Assembly: GCF_000233715.2 (NCBI RefSeq) | Contig: NC_021184.1 | Coordinates: forward strand, 3,310,001 to 3,374,000 | Reading direction: 5' to 3' | Length of the DNA stretch: 64,000 nucleotides | Source: Desulfoscipio gibsoniae DSM 7213 | Lineage (GTDB): Bacteria; Bacillota; Desulfotomaculia; Desulfotomaculales; Desulfallaceae | Shown: in pieces, positions 30,036 through 37,735 of the stretch | How the letters are laid out: each line of letters begins with the position of its first letter | How positions within the stretch are numbered: the stretch's first letter is position 1 | The notes under the pieces: model-generated | The model's database searches: none | The model's input: only the letters and a program-made list of their open reading frames with translations | Told to the model about the DNA's origin: nothing | Program-made: the position numbers and the translations under genes

Positions 30036-30330
30036 AAATAAAAACCCTCTTCGTTTAAGGGCGAAAAGGGTTCCGCGGTACCACCTTAGTTCCGGCGAAG
30101 ATAATCAGCACATATCCCGAACACGGCTCTTGGTCAGCTGTAACGGGCTGAGCCCGGCACGGTCTAGCGGTTATATACAAGAACTTCACCTTAAAATTTA
30201 ACATAACCGTTCAATCCGGCGGCTCCAGGACGACACTAACCGCCGCGATCGGGATACCTCACAGCCCGGGGTATTCCCTCTCTGAGATCGCCATATGCGG
30301 CTAAACTCCCCTTCAATGCCTGATTTACTC
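30036..30330 (-). promoter_or_regulatory. T-box riboswitch leader of valS
   Basis: On the minus strand the conserved T-box AAGGTGGTACCGCGGA lies at 30087-30072, followed by a terminator (AACCCTTTTCG / CGAAGAGGGTT and TTTTTATTTTTG, 30072-30036) that it can displace. Upstream is a long stem I with AGAGAGGGAA and GGCTGTGAGG segments. GTC triplets at about 30234-30229 are candidates for the valine specifier, but the loop was not folded rigorously. Uncharged tRNA-Val is expected to switch valS on. Confidence 0.93.
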
Positions 30331-30335
30331 CTATT

Positions 30336-30364
30336 ATATTAATTATTATACTTGATCTTGTCAA
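30336..30364 (-). promoter_or_regulatory. Promoter of the valS T-box leader
   Basis: TTGACA (30364-30359), a 17-bp spacer and TAATAT (30341-30336) on the minus strand, ending just before the T-box stem I. It starts 12 bp past the stop of the upstream membrane gene. Confidence 0.6.
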
Positions 30365-30375
30365 CCATTGTACAG

Positions 30376-30846
30376 TCAAACAGGGAAACGCTTCCGGCTT
30401 GAGCGGTTTACTTTAATGCCACGCCTGGCCCCAGGCATGTTTACGCCAATGATACCACCGATAGCAGAAAGTATGACCACTACCAGTCCATGGGCAAACC
30501 AAACGGAAAACACGGGAAAACCGGTGCTCCATACCGTTAAAAGCACCATCACAGCAAGGTAATAAATAAATCCTACCACCAGGCCATGCAGCCAGCCCAG
30601 GCTCCCCGCCGATCTGCCGCCAACCGCCCCCCCCAGCAATGCACCCAGCCAAATACCTGCCACAATCAAAGCGCTAAAATGATAAACCTCGCGTGCCGTC
30701 ATAAAAACCCAGAGCATCAGGGCCGCGCATATAAATGCAGTGCTTGTAAGCGACCAGACAACCCCCGACCACAGCGCACCCGGTTTTATCAAACCGGCCT
30801 GTCCATCTTTACGGGACCAGCTAACCAGCGTAATACCCTTGAACAT
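30376..30846 (-). CDS. TIGR04086 family membrane protein
   Basis: A 156-residue protein with four hydrophobic helices (about 26-50, 54-75, 80-105, 112-135) and basic ends. It fits the TIGR04086 small membrane protein family of Clostridia, of unknown function; GIWLGALLGGAVGGRSAGSLGW is the recognisable glycine-rich segment. ATG after GGGGGTAG. Divergent from the plus-strand binding-protein gene, 144 bp apart. Confidence 0.7.
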   Translation of the reverse strand: MFKGITLVSWSRKDGQAGLIKPGALWSGVVWSLTSTAFICAALMLWVFMTAREVYHFSALIVAGIWLGALLGGAVGGRSAGSLGWLHGLVVGFIYYLAVMVLLTVWSTGFPVFSVWFAHGLVVVILSAIGGIIGVNMPGARRGIKVNRSSRKRFPV

Positions 30847-30990
30847 AAAATCTACCCCCGAGAAAAAAATTTACTATATCCTATGCTGCAAATGTATTTG
30901 TATGCCTGATAAAACACTTTTCAGGCATTAAATCACTTCAAGCACATAGTTTTAAATAATATTGATTACTTGTCTTAGGGGTGATCTAAT

Positions 30991-32055
30991 TTGTTTAAAA
31001 AAAGAACTATTATGGCATTATTAATTGCATTGGGCATCATAACAGGTGGCGGAATCTACTATATGCATAGTGTCCATGAAAGAGATAAGGAAGAAGTAGT
31101 AACTTTAAAGGTATGGGAAAGTGAAAAATCTATGCTTCACCTGCCACTTTATGTAGCCATTAAAGAAGGTTATTTTGACGAGCAGGGCATAAAGATCCAA
31201 CTATTGAACCGTTCTAATACAGCCACCCAGGATCCATATGCAGATAACCTGGCCGATATCATACTCACCGACCCGGTGAATTGCCTGTACCGTAAATCAG
31301 TAAATCCTTCAGCACCACTAATTATAGCCGTTCTGGCCCACCGCGACGGCACCTTTTTATTGGCCAGGGAAAAGGAGAATTTTACTTGGGAGGGCCTTAA
31401 AGATAAAAACATAATCTGCTACCCGCCTGAAACTGGTCCTGGCCTGGTAATGGAAAAAATAATTAGAGATACCGGCATGGTGCCCATGCGGGATCTGTGC
31501 CTGTATAACCGTATCCCTGATGAATTGCGTTTGGGGGTTTTTAAATCCGGCAGCGGATCATATATACAGCTCACTGCAGCAAAAGCCATCATGGCCGAAG
31601 AAACCGGTGCCGGTCACATCATTGCCCGCCCGGGCGAGAAGGCTGGAGCTTTCCCATCCGTTCTGTGTACAGTGCAACCGGAAATAATTAATAATCATGC
31701 CGATGCAGTACAGGGATTTGTAAATGCTATCTACAAGGCTCAGCTATGGATGCAACATGAACCTGATATCGTAACCGGAGCAGTTAAAATTTACCTGGAT
31801 GAACTGGATAAAAAAACAAGGAACAAGATAATCCAGTATTACCTAAAGATGGGAATGTGGTCGCCATATCCCCAAGTTGATGTGAAAACTTTTAATGACA
31901 TTACACAACTTATGAAGACTTCCGGCCAGCTGGCAGTTCCCGTAACTTTTAAGGGTACTGTAAACAACATTTTTGCGAGCCAGGCTATTAACACAATCAA
32001 ATACATCCCCAAGGAAGAACGGGAGAAAAGCTGGTTCAAGAAAATTATTGGTTGA
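30991..32055 (+). CDS. NMT1/THI5-like ABC substrate-binding protein (orphan)
   Basis: A 354-residue periplasmic-binding-protein fold with an N-terminal hydrophobic anchor (about 7-25). No lipobox cysteine is present, so it is probably held by an uncleaved signal anchor. LHLPLYVAIKEGYFDEQGIKIQLL is the typical start of NMT1/TauA-type domains. No permease or ATPase gene is adjacent, so ligand and partner are unknown. TTG start after GGGGTGATC. Confidence 0.8.
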   Translation: MFKKRTIMALLIALGIITGGGIYYMHSVHERDKEEVVTLKVWESEKSMLHLPLYVAIKEGYFDEQGIKIQLLNRSNTATQDPYADNLADIILTDPVNCLYRKSVNPSAPLIIAVLAHRDGTFLLAREKENFTWEGLKDKNIICYPPETGPGLVMEKIIRDTGMVPMRDLCLYNRIPDELRLGVFKSGSGSYIQLTAAKAIMAEETGAGHIIARPGEKAGAFPSVLCTVQPEIINNHADAVQGFVNAIYKAQLWMQHEPDIVTGAVKIYLDELDKKTRNKIIQYYLKMGMWSPYPQVDVKTFNDITQLMKTSGQLAVPVTFKGTVNNIFASQAINTIKYIPKEEREKSWFKKIIG

Positions 32056-32143
32056 TACCTGCTATTACAACGCATCTAACTTGGCAATAATAGCATTAAT
32101 AGCAAAAGATAAATTATTAATCACTATTGAAAAGGAGCAGTGA

Positions 32144-32329
32144 ATGGTCATGGATGTCACAAGAGCCAAGCAAATATTCGATTCCGAACAAACTTACCAG
32201 GTAATGTTAAACGGGTCTCCGATATGGATTGAAAGTTTAAGCGCCGATAACCAAACAGCCAAAGTTAGGCCCCTGGAAGGCGGTGGGGGGATTCAAGAAG
32301 TGCCTGTTACTGAATTGGTGGAAGGTTAA
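32144..32329 (+). CDS. sspH: H-type small acid-soluble spore protein
   Basis: 61 residues matching the SspH family: RAKQIFDSEQTYQVMLNGSPIWIESL and the VPVTELVEG ending. Such proteins are packed in the spore core. ATG 6 bases after AAAGGAG. It shows that the organism sporulates. Confidence 0.9.
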   Translation: MVMDVTRAKQIFDSEQTYQVMLNGSPIWIESLSADNQTAKVRPLEGGGGIQEVPVTELVEG

Positions 32330-32365
32330 GTTTATCGCTTTGCTGCAAAATCAATTATCTTCTAG

Positions 32366-32397
32366 CTGGTGTCAGGTGTTGAAAGTTGAAAGTTGAA
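32366..32397 (+). repeat. Dispersed repeat copy A (GGTGYCRGGTGTTGAAAG type)
   Basis: GGTGTCAGGTGTTGAAAG followed by TTGAAAGTTGAA. Very similar sequences occur at 58482-58509 (plus) and 37110-37156 (minus). In this copy it is intergenic. Confidence 0.6.
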
Positions 32398-32511
32398 CGG
32401 TAGCAGGGGAAATTGATAATGTCTTCAGGCAGTGGACCAATAAGTAATTTTTGCTGCAGTATTATATTGAATTTAAATTTAATTTAAAATGGTTTCCTAT
32501 TTAACAGCAAT

Positions 32512-32547
32512 TAACCCCCGACTACAGTTTTGTACGTTGGGGGTTTT
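32512..32547 (+). terminator. Terminator-like hairpin between sspH and the LiaF-like gene
   Basis: AACCCCC and GGGGGTT flank a further CGACTACA/TGTACGTTG pairing, followed by TTTTAC on the plus strand. It lies in the convergent gap and could end the sspH transcript. Confidence 0.6.
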
Positions 32548-32602
32548 ACACATTAGGCAGTTATTGATAGGGAACTATGATTATTATGTACGGCTAATAC
32601 CC

Positions 32603-33685
32603 TTATTTTACCTCAATGTTGATTGTGCCCACACCTACCTCCAGATCAGCCCGCCCCTTGCCCGCACCCAGCGTGTAACTGTATTCATCCGAAGGACCGG
32701 ATTTGCTTCTATCATCAGGCAAGCCCAGCACGGATACCCGCCCCGTGGCGGACCGGGCTTCCATGACCAGATCGGAGTTTTTTGGCATCATCAAGCTGAT
32801 TTTACCCGTGTTGCTTTTTAGATTATATTGCCCGTTTAATGGCTTACTCGATGCAACTTTTATACTGCCGGTATTGGTTTCAGCTATCAGGTCACCGCCA
32901 GGGTCAAGCACCTCCAGCCGGCCGGTATTATTTCGCGCCTCAACATTGCCACCGATATTGTTAAGTTCAATGCTTCCCGTCGTACCGGTAATTGCCAGAT
33001 TAATATCCATGTTTTGCGCTATAACCCGGCCGGTACCACTTTGCACCTGTACATGCACCCCGTCAGGCACGGTTATTTTAAAGTCGGTTACTATATAGCC
33101 TGTTAAACCGCTATCTGTATCTGGCACTTGGGGCACAGTAACCAATACCCGCCCGTTTTCCCTTCTAATGCCCGGATTCAGCTTATCTACCAGCTCCCTG
33201 GCCGGGCCATGGCCCGGTGACTGGATTACCGCACTAACCTGCACCACATCGCCGTCACCGGGCAGCAGTTCCACCCGGCCCACCCGGTTATCAATTACTA
33301 ACTGTTCACCAGCCTTGACGGCTACTGGATCCGCCTGCCAGTTTCTGCTATAATCAAGGCTCGTCTGGTGAAAAGGAATCCCTCCGATAAAGCTGTCAAT
33401 GTTTCTACCGATATTAGATGCCGCATATGTAATTCCACCTAATAGTATTAGTAGCAGTATTAAAAGCAGGCTGGGAATATGGAAATGGACATCTTCCTCC
33501 TGAACTAACACCCTTTTGATAAAATACTCCAACCCTATGCCAATGATTAACACGGGCCACAGCTTCCACAACCACTCCAGGTTGGCAATGGCCCCGAGAT
33601 TATGCAGCAGCAATACCAGACCACCAATCACCAGTCCCAGTGCCAGCGTGATAGGGCCGGCCTTAGACATTCCCTTAGCTGTCAT
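32603..33685 (-). CDS. LiaF-like transmembrane protein with DUF4097 domain
   Basis: A 360-residue protein with three to four N-terminal hydrophobic helices of the LiaI/LiaF type (GPITLALGLVIGG, LWPVLIIGIGLEYF, SLLLILLLILLGG) and a C-terminal beta-rich DUF4097 repeat region (TGRVIAQNMDINLAITGTTG, NTGRLEVL, NTGSIKVA, NTGKISLMM). Such proteins occur in envelope-stress modules. ATG at 33685 after AAAGGGGG. It overlaps the B-box gene by 11 bp and is translationally coupled to it. Confidence 0.8.
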   Translation of the reverse strand: MTAKGMSKAGPITLALGLVIGGLVLLLHNLGAIANLEWLWKLWPVLIIGIGLEYFIKRVLVQEEDVHFHIPSLLLILLLILLGGITYAASNIGRNIDSFIGGIPFHQTSLDYSRNWQADPVAVKAGEQLVIDNRVGRVELLPGDGDVVQVSAVIQSPGHGPARELVDKLNPGIRRENGRVLVTVPQVPDTDSGLTGYIVTDFKITVPDGVHVQVQSGTGRVIAQNMDINLAITGTTGSIELNNIGGNVEARNNTGRLEVLDPGGDLIAETNTGSIKVASSKPLNGQYNLKSNTGKISLMMPKNSDLVMEARSATGRVSVLGLPDDRSKSGPSDEYSYTLGAGKGRADLEVGVGTINIEVK

Positions 33686-34289
33686 TATGTTTCCCCCTTT
33701 CAAGATTCTTGTATAAAATAAATATACCAATAGCTATAATCAATAATGGGGTAACCAGCCGGTGCATAATCCCGTAATTAAAAATGTATGGCAGGAGGTT
33801 ATTAAGCAGCGCCAGCACCCCCAGGCCCACCAGCGCATAACCCAAATAGTGCTGCCATTTGGCATGTTCGACGGTATCAAGTAATGGTTGATCCTCAACA
33901 GGTACCCCCTCCCGTATCCGCCTGGTCAGCTGCAATGTGTCAAAAATGTTATAAAAAAGCACCACAGGCAGCACCAGGGGCAGGAGTTGGTCTATGTTAG
34001 TCATGGCAGCAACGAATATGGTGCCAAAAAATATAAGCATAGTTTGTAATCCTCGGTTCATCAATCCCAGGTACATATACCCGGCCCCGGGAATCAGAGA
34101 TAGCACAAATGCCCAAAAGGTGCTCACATTTTTACTAATCCCATAATTTAAAGAGCCGACTTTTTCCGCCAAACAGGCCTGGCAGTAATTCCGGTCATTA
34201 AGGGTAATACGGCACTGCCGGCAAACGGGCGCATTACAAATAACGCAGAGCGCCTCGGCATCAACTTCCGGGTGATTTACACATTTCAT
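33675..34289 (-). CDS. B-box zinc finger membrane protein
   Basis: The N terminus carries a B-box-like zinc-binding region (CVNHPEVDAEALCVICNAPVC, then CRQC and CQAC). Four to five transmembrane helices follow, with the GAGYMYLGLMNRG segment common in small TM2-like membrane proteins. 204 residues. ATG after AGGAGTG. Member of the anti-sigma-like/B-box/LiaF-like unit. Confidence 0.8.
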   Translation of the reverse strand: MKCVNHPEVDAEALCVICNAPVCRQCRITLNDRNYCQACLAEKVGSLNYGISKNVSTFWAFVLSLIPGAGYMYLGLMNRGLQTMLIFFGTIFVAAMTNIDQLLPLVLPVVLFYNIFDTLQLTRRIREGVPVEDQPLLDTVEHAKWQHYLGYALVGLGVLALLNNLLPYIFNYGIMHRLVTPLLIIAIGIFILYKNLERGKHNDS

Positions 34290-34349
34290 ATTTGCTTCAC
34301 TCCTCGTAAATAAATGTGCATTTTATATAATAAGCCAATATTTATCATA

Positions 34350-34862
34350 TTACTGAAAGATTTCCTCACTAAAAAAAATTTTTCGGGTATATTCCCCCGC
34401 AGTTGCAGTGGCTCTATCCACAGCCATATCGGTTACCCGGGTGTAAGTGGACACCGCACCGGTAATGGTTTTTCCTGCGGTCAGCATCTGTCCCTGATCA
34501 AGCCAGCCACCGGCACTCCAAAAAATAGCCAGGGACACGGCAGCTGCAGCTATCAGGTCGCGTAGAAGCAGCCCCCGCCTGCCAAATATTTCGGATAGGT
34601 TATGCCGCTTCCAGGCCATAATGCGTGATACAGGCCTCGCGGAAGTGGGCTTAGAACGGGAGGTTGGCTGAGTGCCGCTTTGTGTCAGAACTAACTGGCT
34701 TACGGTATGTGCAGCACGGAACCCAGTGCCATCCGAAAGACTACTTTTTGAACTACCAAAGCAGGTACTTTGCGCATGACACTGGCTAACCCCGGTCATT
34801 ATAGTATCCCATAGATCGCCTGGCGCGGGACCGAGCTGCCAACTGTCCAATAGGTCATCCAA
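34350..34862 (-). CDS. Anti-sigma-factor-like membrane protein, probably truncated
   Basis: 170 residues from a TTG with no good ribosome binding site. It has a polar N-terminal half, one transmembrane helix (about 101-120) and an extracytosolic tail. The frame is open upstream, and the additional codons (NHSCTAELEDIRRLDDLL) resemble the end of an anti-sigma zinc finger (HxxxCxxC...EL) with the first Cys lost. Upstream lies the right end of the IS element, and no sigma-factor gene is present. It is therefore read as the remnant of an anti-sigma gene cut by the insertion; a functional short protein cannot be excluded. Confidence 0.5.
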   Translation of the reverse strand: MDDLLDSWQLGPAPGDLWDTIMTGVSQCHAQSTCFGSSKSSLSDGTGFRAAHTVSQLVLTQSGTQPTSRSKPTSARPVSRIMAWKRHNLSEIFGRRGLLLRDLIAAAAVSLAIFWSAGGWLDQGQMLTAGKTITGAVSTYTRVTDMAVDRATATAGEYTRKIFFSEEIFQ

Positions 34863-34956
34863 CCGCCGGATGTCCTCTAATTCAGCAGTGCAAGAATGAT
34901 TAAGCAGATTAAACAGGCAAAGAACTACCGTATTTTTTATGCCCTCACTGGATAAA

Positions 34957-35124
34957 GTGACCTCCTCCCCTCACTAAAGTGACACTAAAGTGAGGGGCAT
35001 CCAAGTTAACCCAAGATAGTCAACTTAGAGCCGAGAGCTTTTTTCAGCATCCCAGAGATTTCCGTATTGCTACGGCACATACCTTTCGATATGGCCCGGC
35101 CACAAGAGGCAATAACTTTTAGGT
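34957..35124 (-). ncRNA. Putative omega RNA/right-end region of the element
   Basis: In TnpB systems a guide RNA is transcribed from the tnpB 3' part through the right end, its guide coming from flanking DNA. This 168-bp non-coding stretch between the tnpB stop and the predicted end contains several short stems and the terminal hairpin at 34967-34997. The call rests on position and family knowledge only. Confidence 0.4.
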
Positions 35125-36446
35125 TTAGCCAACCTTCTTATAGGCCACATACCACTGACCACTTAGGGTACGGCTATATATCTTCTTCTTGCGATAGTCC
35201 CTGTAGTTCACTTTCGGCCTGTAGAAGCTGGTTAATAAGTTATTCAGCAGGTTGATTGCGGCGTTATCGTCCCTACCTAGCACCATAGTGCATTTTGGGC
35301 ATTTGTAGGTGCGTATCGTGGGCTTAAGTTTCTGCCGGTTGCCGCAATTAGAGCACGTCTGGGTGCTATACCGTTCGTCGGCTTTGTGAGTATACTTACC
35401 GCGGCTTTCTGTCTTATAGCCGAGGTAGCCGAGGAACTTCTTATGGGGCCAGTTATTCTGTACGGCACGGTTGATACGTTGGTTGCCTTTACCTTTGGCC
35501 GGGTCGCTTGATACCATCCCCAGTTTGTTGGGACTACCAACGGAAATAATATCGTGACGGCTGTTAGCCAGTAGTTTTGCTGTGGCGTGCAGGGTACCGT
35601 TTATCTGGCCCGCGCGACGCTGATAAAGTGTGCTTAGTGCTTTTTTTAGTCTCTTCCAGCGCCGGGAACCTTTCTTGCACCGGTCGAGCTTGGATTTTAC
35701 GAGGTCGATTTCTTTGTCGAAGTACCTGGTGCTGCGATTAACGGTAGAGTGTACCTCTATAAGGCACCCGCTGTCGGTGGCCCCGGTCAGGAACGTCTTA
35801 ACGCCGGGGTCAAAGGCGACAACCTTTAGGGGACGTTCGCTGCCCAGCTTGGCAGGGGTTATTTCATACACCAGGTTGGCATAATATTTGCCCTTCTCGT
35901 AGGAGATGGTCAGACTATGGATATTGTCCGGCAGGTTACGGTAGCCTTCGATCTTGATGCGTTCTTTATACTGACGACGCTTTGTTTTGCCTTTGCTGGT
36001 TTTATAAGACTCCATGCCGCCGGAAACTACCAAATATTCATCGTCCAGCTCAAAACCGCTTTGAATATAGGGTAGCGTAAAGTATTTAAGTGCACTTTTG
36101 AACCAGGGTGGCCTGGCAGTAACCTCATCGCCGTTTAGCCGCTGGTTTTTTAAACGGCCCCAGAATGAACGATAGTCTTTGTTAACTAGTCTCAGGACCT
36201 CTTGGGCGACCAGGCTGTAAAGTTGGTTGAAGCAAGGGAACGCTTTTTTAACTCTACCAGTTGACTGTTCTGGTAAGTATAACTTAGGCTTTGGGCGGTG
36301 CCGTGATGCCGGTAAAAGTGCCACCTGCGCTGTTGCAGGGCGATATTATACAGCTCTGTGGCGGCCATGCTCATTTGCCATAGCCACTGTTCCTGTTTTG
36401 GGGTCGGTGAAAGGACGACCTTTTCAGTGAGCAGCACCGGCTTCAC
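35125..36446 (-). CDS. tnpB: TnpB RNA-guided nuclease homologue, split by a -1 frameshift
   Basis: Two frames are needed. 36446-36243 gives the N terminus (KVVLSPTPKQEQWLWQM to QLVELKK) and the -1 frame from there to 35125 gives the rest (AFPCFNQLYSLV onward), about 440 residues together. At the junction is A-AAA-AAG (36249-36243), a classical slippery heptamer. RuvC-I AFDPGVKTF, the CSNC/CPKC zinc ribbon and RuvC-III GRDDNAAINLL are present. The usual RuvC-II Glu motif is replaced by SVGSPNKLG. The start is probably a GTG near 36446, overlapping the tnpA end. Either programmed frameshifting or a one-base deletion in an A run explains the split. Confidence 0.8.
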
Positions 36447-36852
36447 CGCCTTCCTTTTGGGTTTCGATATAGCGCTGGATAGTCTCTTTGGACATGTCAC
36501 CGGCGGTACCCACGTAATAGGACGGGTTCCACAGGTGACCGCTCCATAGTTTCTTCTTTAGCTCCGGGTGCTGGGTGAATAGCATCCTGGCACTGGCTCC
36601 TTTGAGTATTTTAGCAATTACCGCCGGGGCTATCTTCGGGGGCGCGGATAGGAAAATATGCACATGATCCGGCATCACCTCCATTGTGATTAGCTCATAT
36701 CCGTGCCCCTCACAAAGGTCAATGATAACCACCTTTAGGGTTTCTTCGATGGGCGGTGTTAGCGCTTTTTTGCGATACTTGGTTGACCGTACAAAGTGAT
36801 AGTTGATGTTGTAAACTGCTGTGCCTGTTGACTTCCAAGTTTGGTTTTTCAT
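36424..36852 (-). CDS. tnpA: IS200/IS605 family transposase TnpA (Y1 HUH)
   Basis: Single-strand transposase of 142 residues. The HUH motif is DHVHIFL and the catalytic tyrosine lies in the helix SKETIQRYIETQ; YNINYHFVRSTKYRKK is the typical start. The ATG at 36852 has only a weak ribosome binding site, as usual for these tightly limited genes. The end overlaps the start of tnpB. It appears intact. Confidence 0.93.
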   Translation of the reverse strand: MKNQTWKSTGTAVYNINYHFVRSTKYRKKALTPPIEETLKVVIIDLCEGHGYELITMEVMPDHVHIFLSAPPKIAPAVIAKILKGASARMLFTQHPELKKKLWSGHLWNPSYYVGTAGDMSKETIQRYIETQKEGGEAGAAH

Positions 36853-36897
36853 ACCATTATTGTACCACAGCAAACCTATGTTTGCGAGGGGAAATTG

Positions 36898-36968
36898 CCG
36901 GGCTTACGCCCGGACGAGGGGGTCCGTGTATCCCCTCAATGAATTGAGGGGGATAACAGCCCCCTCGT
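36898..36968. repeat. Left-end hairpins of the IS element
   Basis: Three perfect stems are packed together. CCGGGC/GCCCGG (36898-36913) encloses GTAA-type bases. An outer ACGAGGGGG (36914-36922) pairs with CCCCCTCGT (36960-36968), and inside it CCCCTCAAT/ATTGAGGGG (36932-36951) form another hairpin. They probably serve as TnpA recognition structures and may also shield tnpA from read-through transcription. Confidence 0.8.
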
Positions 36969-37020
36969 GCTCCCCCGAGTTTCTAAACTTAGAAATAGAT
37001 CATCTATTTTAAACAAATTT

Positions 37021-37064
37021 AAAATAGGGGAGAGGCTACTGCAAATAGCCCCTCCCCTATTTAA
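37021..37064 (-). terminator. Terminator of the tig-clp-lon-engB block
   Basis: On the minus strand AAATAGGGGAGGGGCTA pairs with TAGCCTCTCCCCTATTT (one G-T pair) around a short loop, then TTTAAATTTG. It lies 60 bp past the engB stop and right next to the IS left end. Confidence 0.9.
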
Positions 37065-37109
37065 TACATACTGTATATCGTATATCCACCTATCTGGTAT
37101 ACTTACGCG

Positions 37110-37156
37110 CTTTCAACTTCCGATTTTCAGCTATCAACTTTCACACCCGGCACCAT
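37110..37156 (-). repeat. Dispersed repeat copy C overlapping the engB stop
   Basis: On the minus strand GGTGCCGGGTGTGAAAGTTG and further GAAAGTTG-like words. It encodes the last engB residues (VPGVKVDS) and continues past the stop. Confidence 0.5.
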
Positions 37157-37735
37157 GGTCCAGTTTTTGATGATTGTTAAGATGTCTTCTTTACCCTGGC
37201 CGGTGACGGCGGAAAACAATACCAGGGGATCTGCATCAGCAAGCTGGAGGTTTTTGCGTACCACGGCAAGGTTTTGTATGGCCCGCCCCCGGCTAAGCTT
37301 ATCGGCCTTGGTAGCCACCACTGCGGTTGGGATACGGTATGCTTTCAGCCAGTTATACATCTGCTGGTCATCCTGTGTGGGTTTGTGGCGCACGTCTACC
37401 AAAAGTATCACGCCGCGCAGTTGTTCCCGCCCGGCCAGGTAGCCCTCGATCATTTTACCCCATTGGGCCTTTACCCGGACCGGCACTTTGGCAAAACCAT
37501 AGCCCGGCAGATCCACCAAATGAAGCTTATCATTAATGATAAAAAAATTAATCAGCTGTGTCCTACCGGGTGTATTACTGGTGCGGGCCAAACGCTTGCG
37601 GTTTACAAGAACATTAAACAGGCTTGACTTTCCCACATTGGAACGCCCGGCCAGGGCTACCTCAGGGTGACTCCCGGCCGGACACTTATCCAGATTAGTA
37701 GCACTGGTCACAAAATCAGCTGAAGTTATTTTCAT
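37127..37735 (-). CDS. engB: Ribosome biogenesis GTPase EngB/YsxC
   Basis: Essential GTPase for 50S assembly. G1 [10 protein letters not shown] is near residue 30, followed by TPGRTQ (G2), DLPGYGFA (G3), TKADKLSRG (G4). 202 residues; the C-terminal tail ends in VPGVKVDS. Its ATG overlaps the lonA end by 20 bp, and GGGAGG inside lonA is its ribosome binding site. Classical lonA-ysxC order. Confidence 0.97.
   Translation of the reverse strand: MKITSADFVTSATNLDKCPAGSHPEVALAGRSNVGKSSLFNVLVNRKRLARTSNTPGRTQLINFFIINDKLHLVDLPGYGFAKVPVRVKAQWGKMIEGYLAGREQLRGVILLVDVRHKPTQDDQQMYNWLKAYRIPTAVVATKADKLSRGRAIQNLAVVRKNLQLADADPLVLFSAVTGQGKEDILTIIKNWTMVPGVKVDS

Larger units (their letters stand above)
34957..36990 (-). 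mobile_element. IS200/IS605-type insertion sequence (tnpA-tnpB)
   Basis: It contains a Y1 HUH transposase gene (tnpA) followed in the same direction by tnpB, bounded by hairpins: nested stems at 36898-36968 on the tnpA side and CCCCTCACT / AGTGAGGGG at 34967-34997 on the tnpB side. IS605-type elements lack terminal inverted repeats and use such subterminal hairpins. The exact ends are inferred: the right end is near 34957, a little past the hairpin, and the left end is between 36969 and 37020. Confidence 0.85.

Noticed and set aside
34973-34994. Direct repeat ACTAAAGTGAC/ACTAAAGTGAG as a possible target duplication or CRISPR-like unit
   Set aside because: IS605-type elements make no target duplication, and the two copies lie inside the right-end hairpin loop, where they are explained by that structure.
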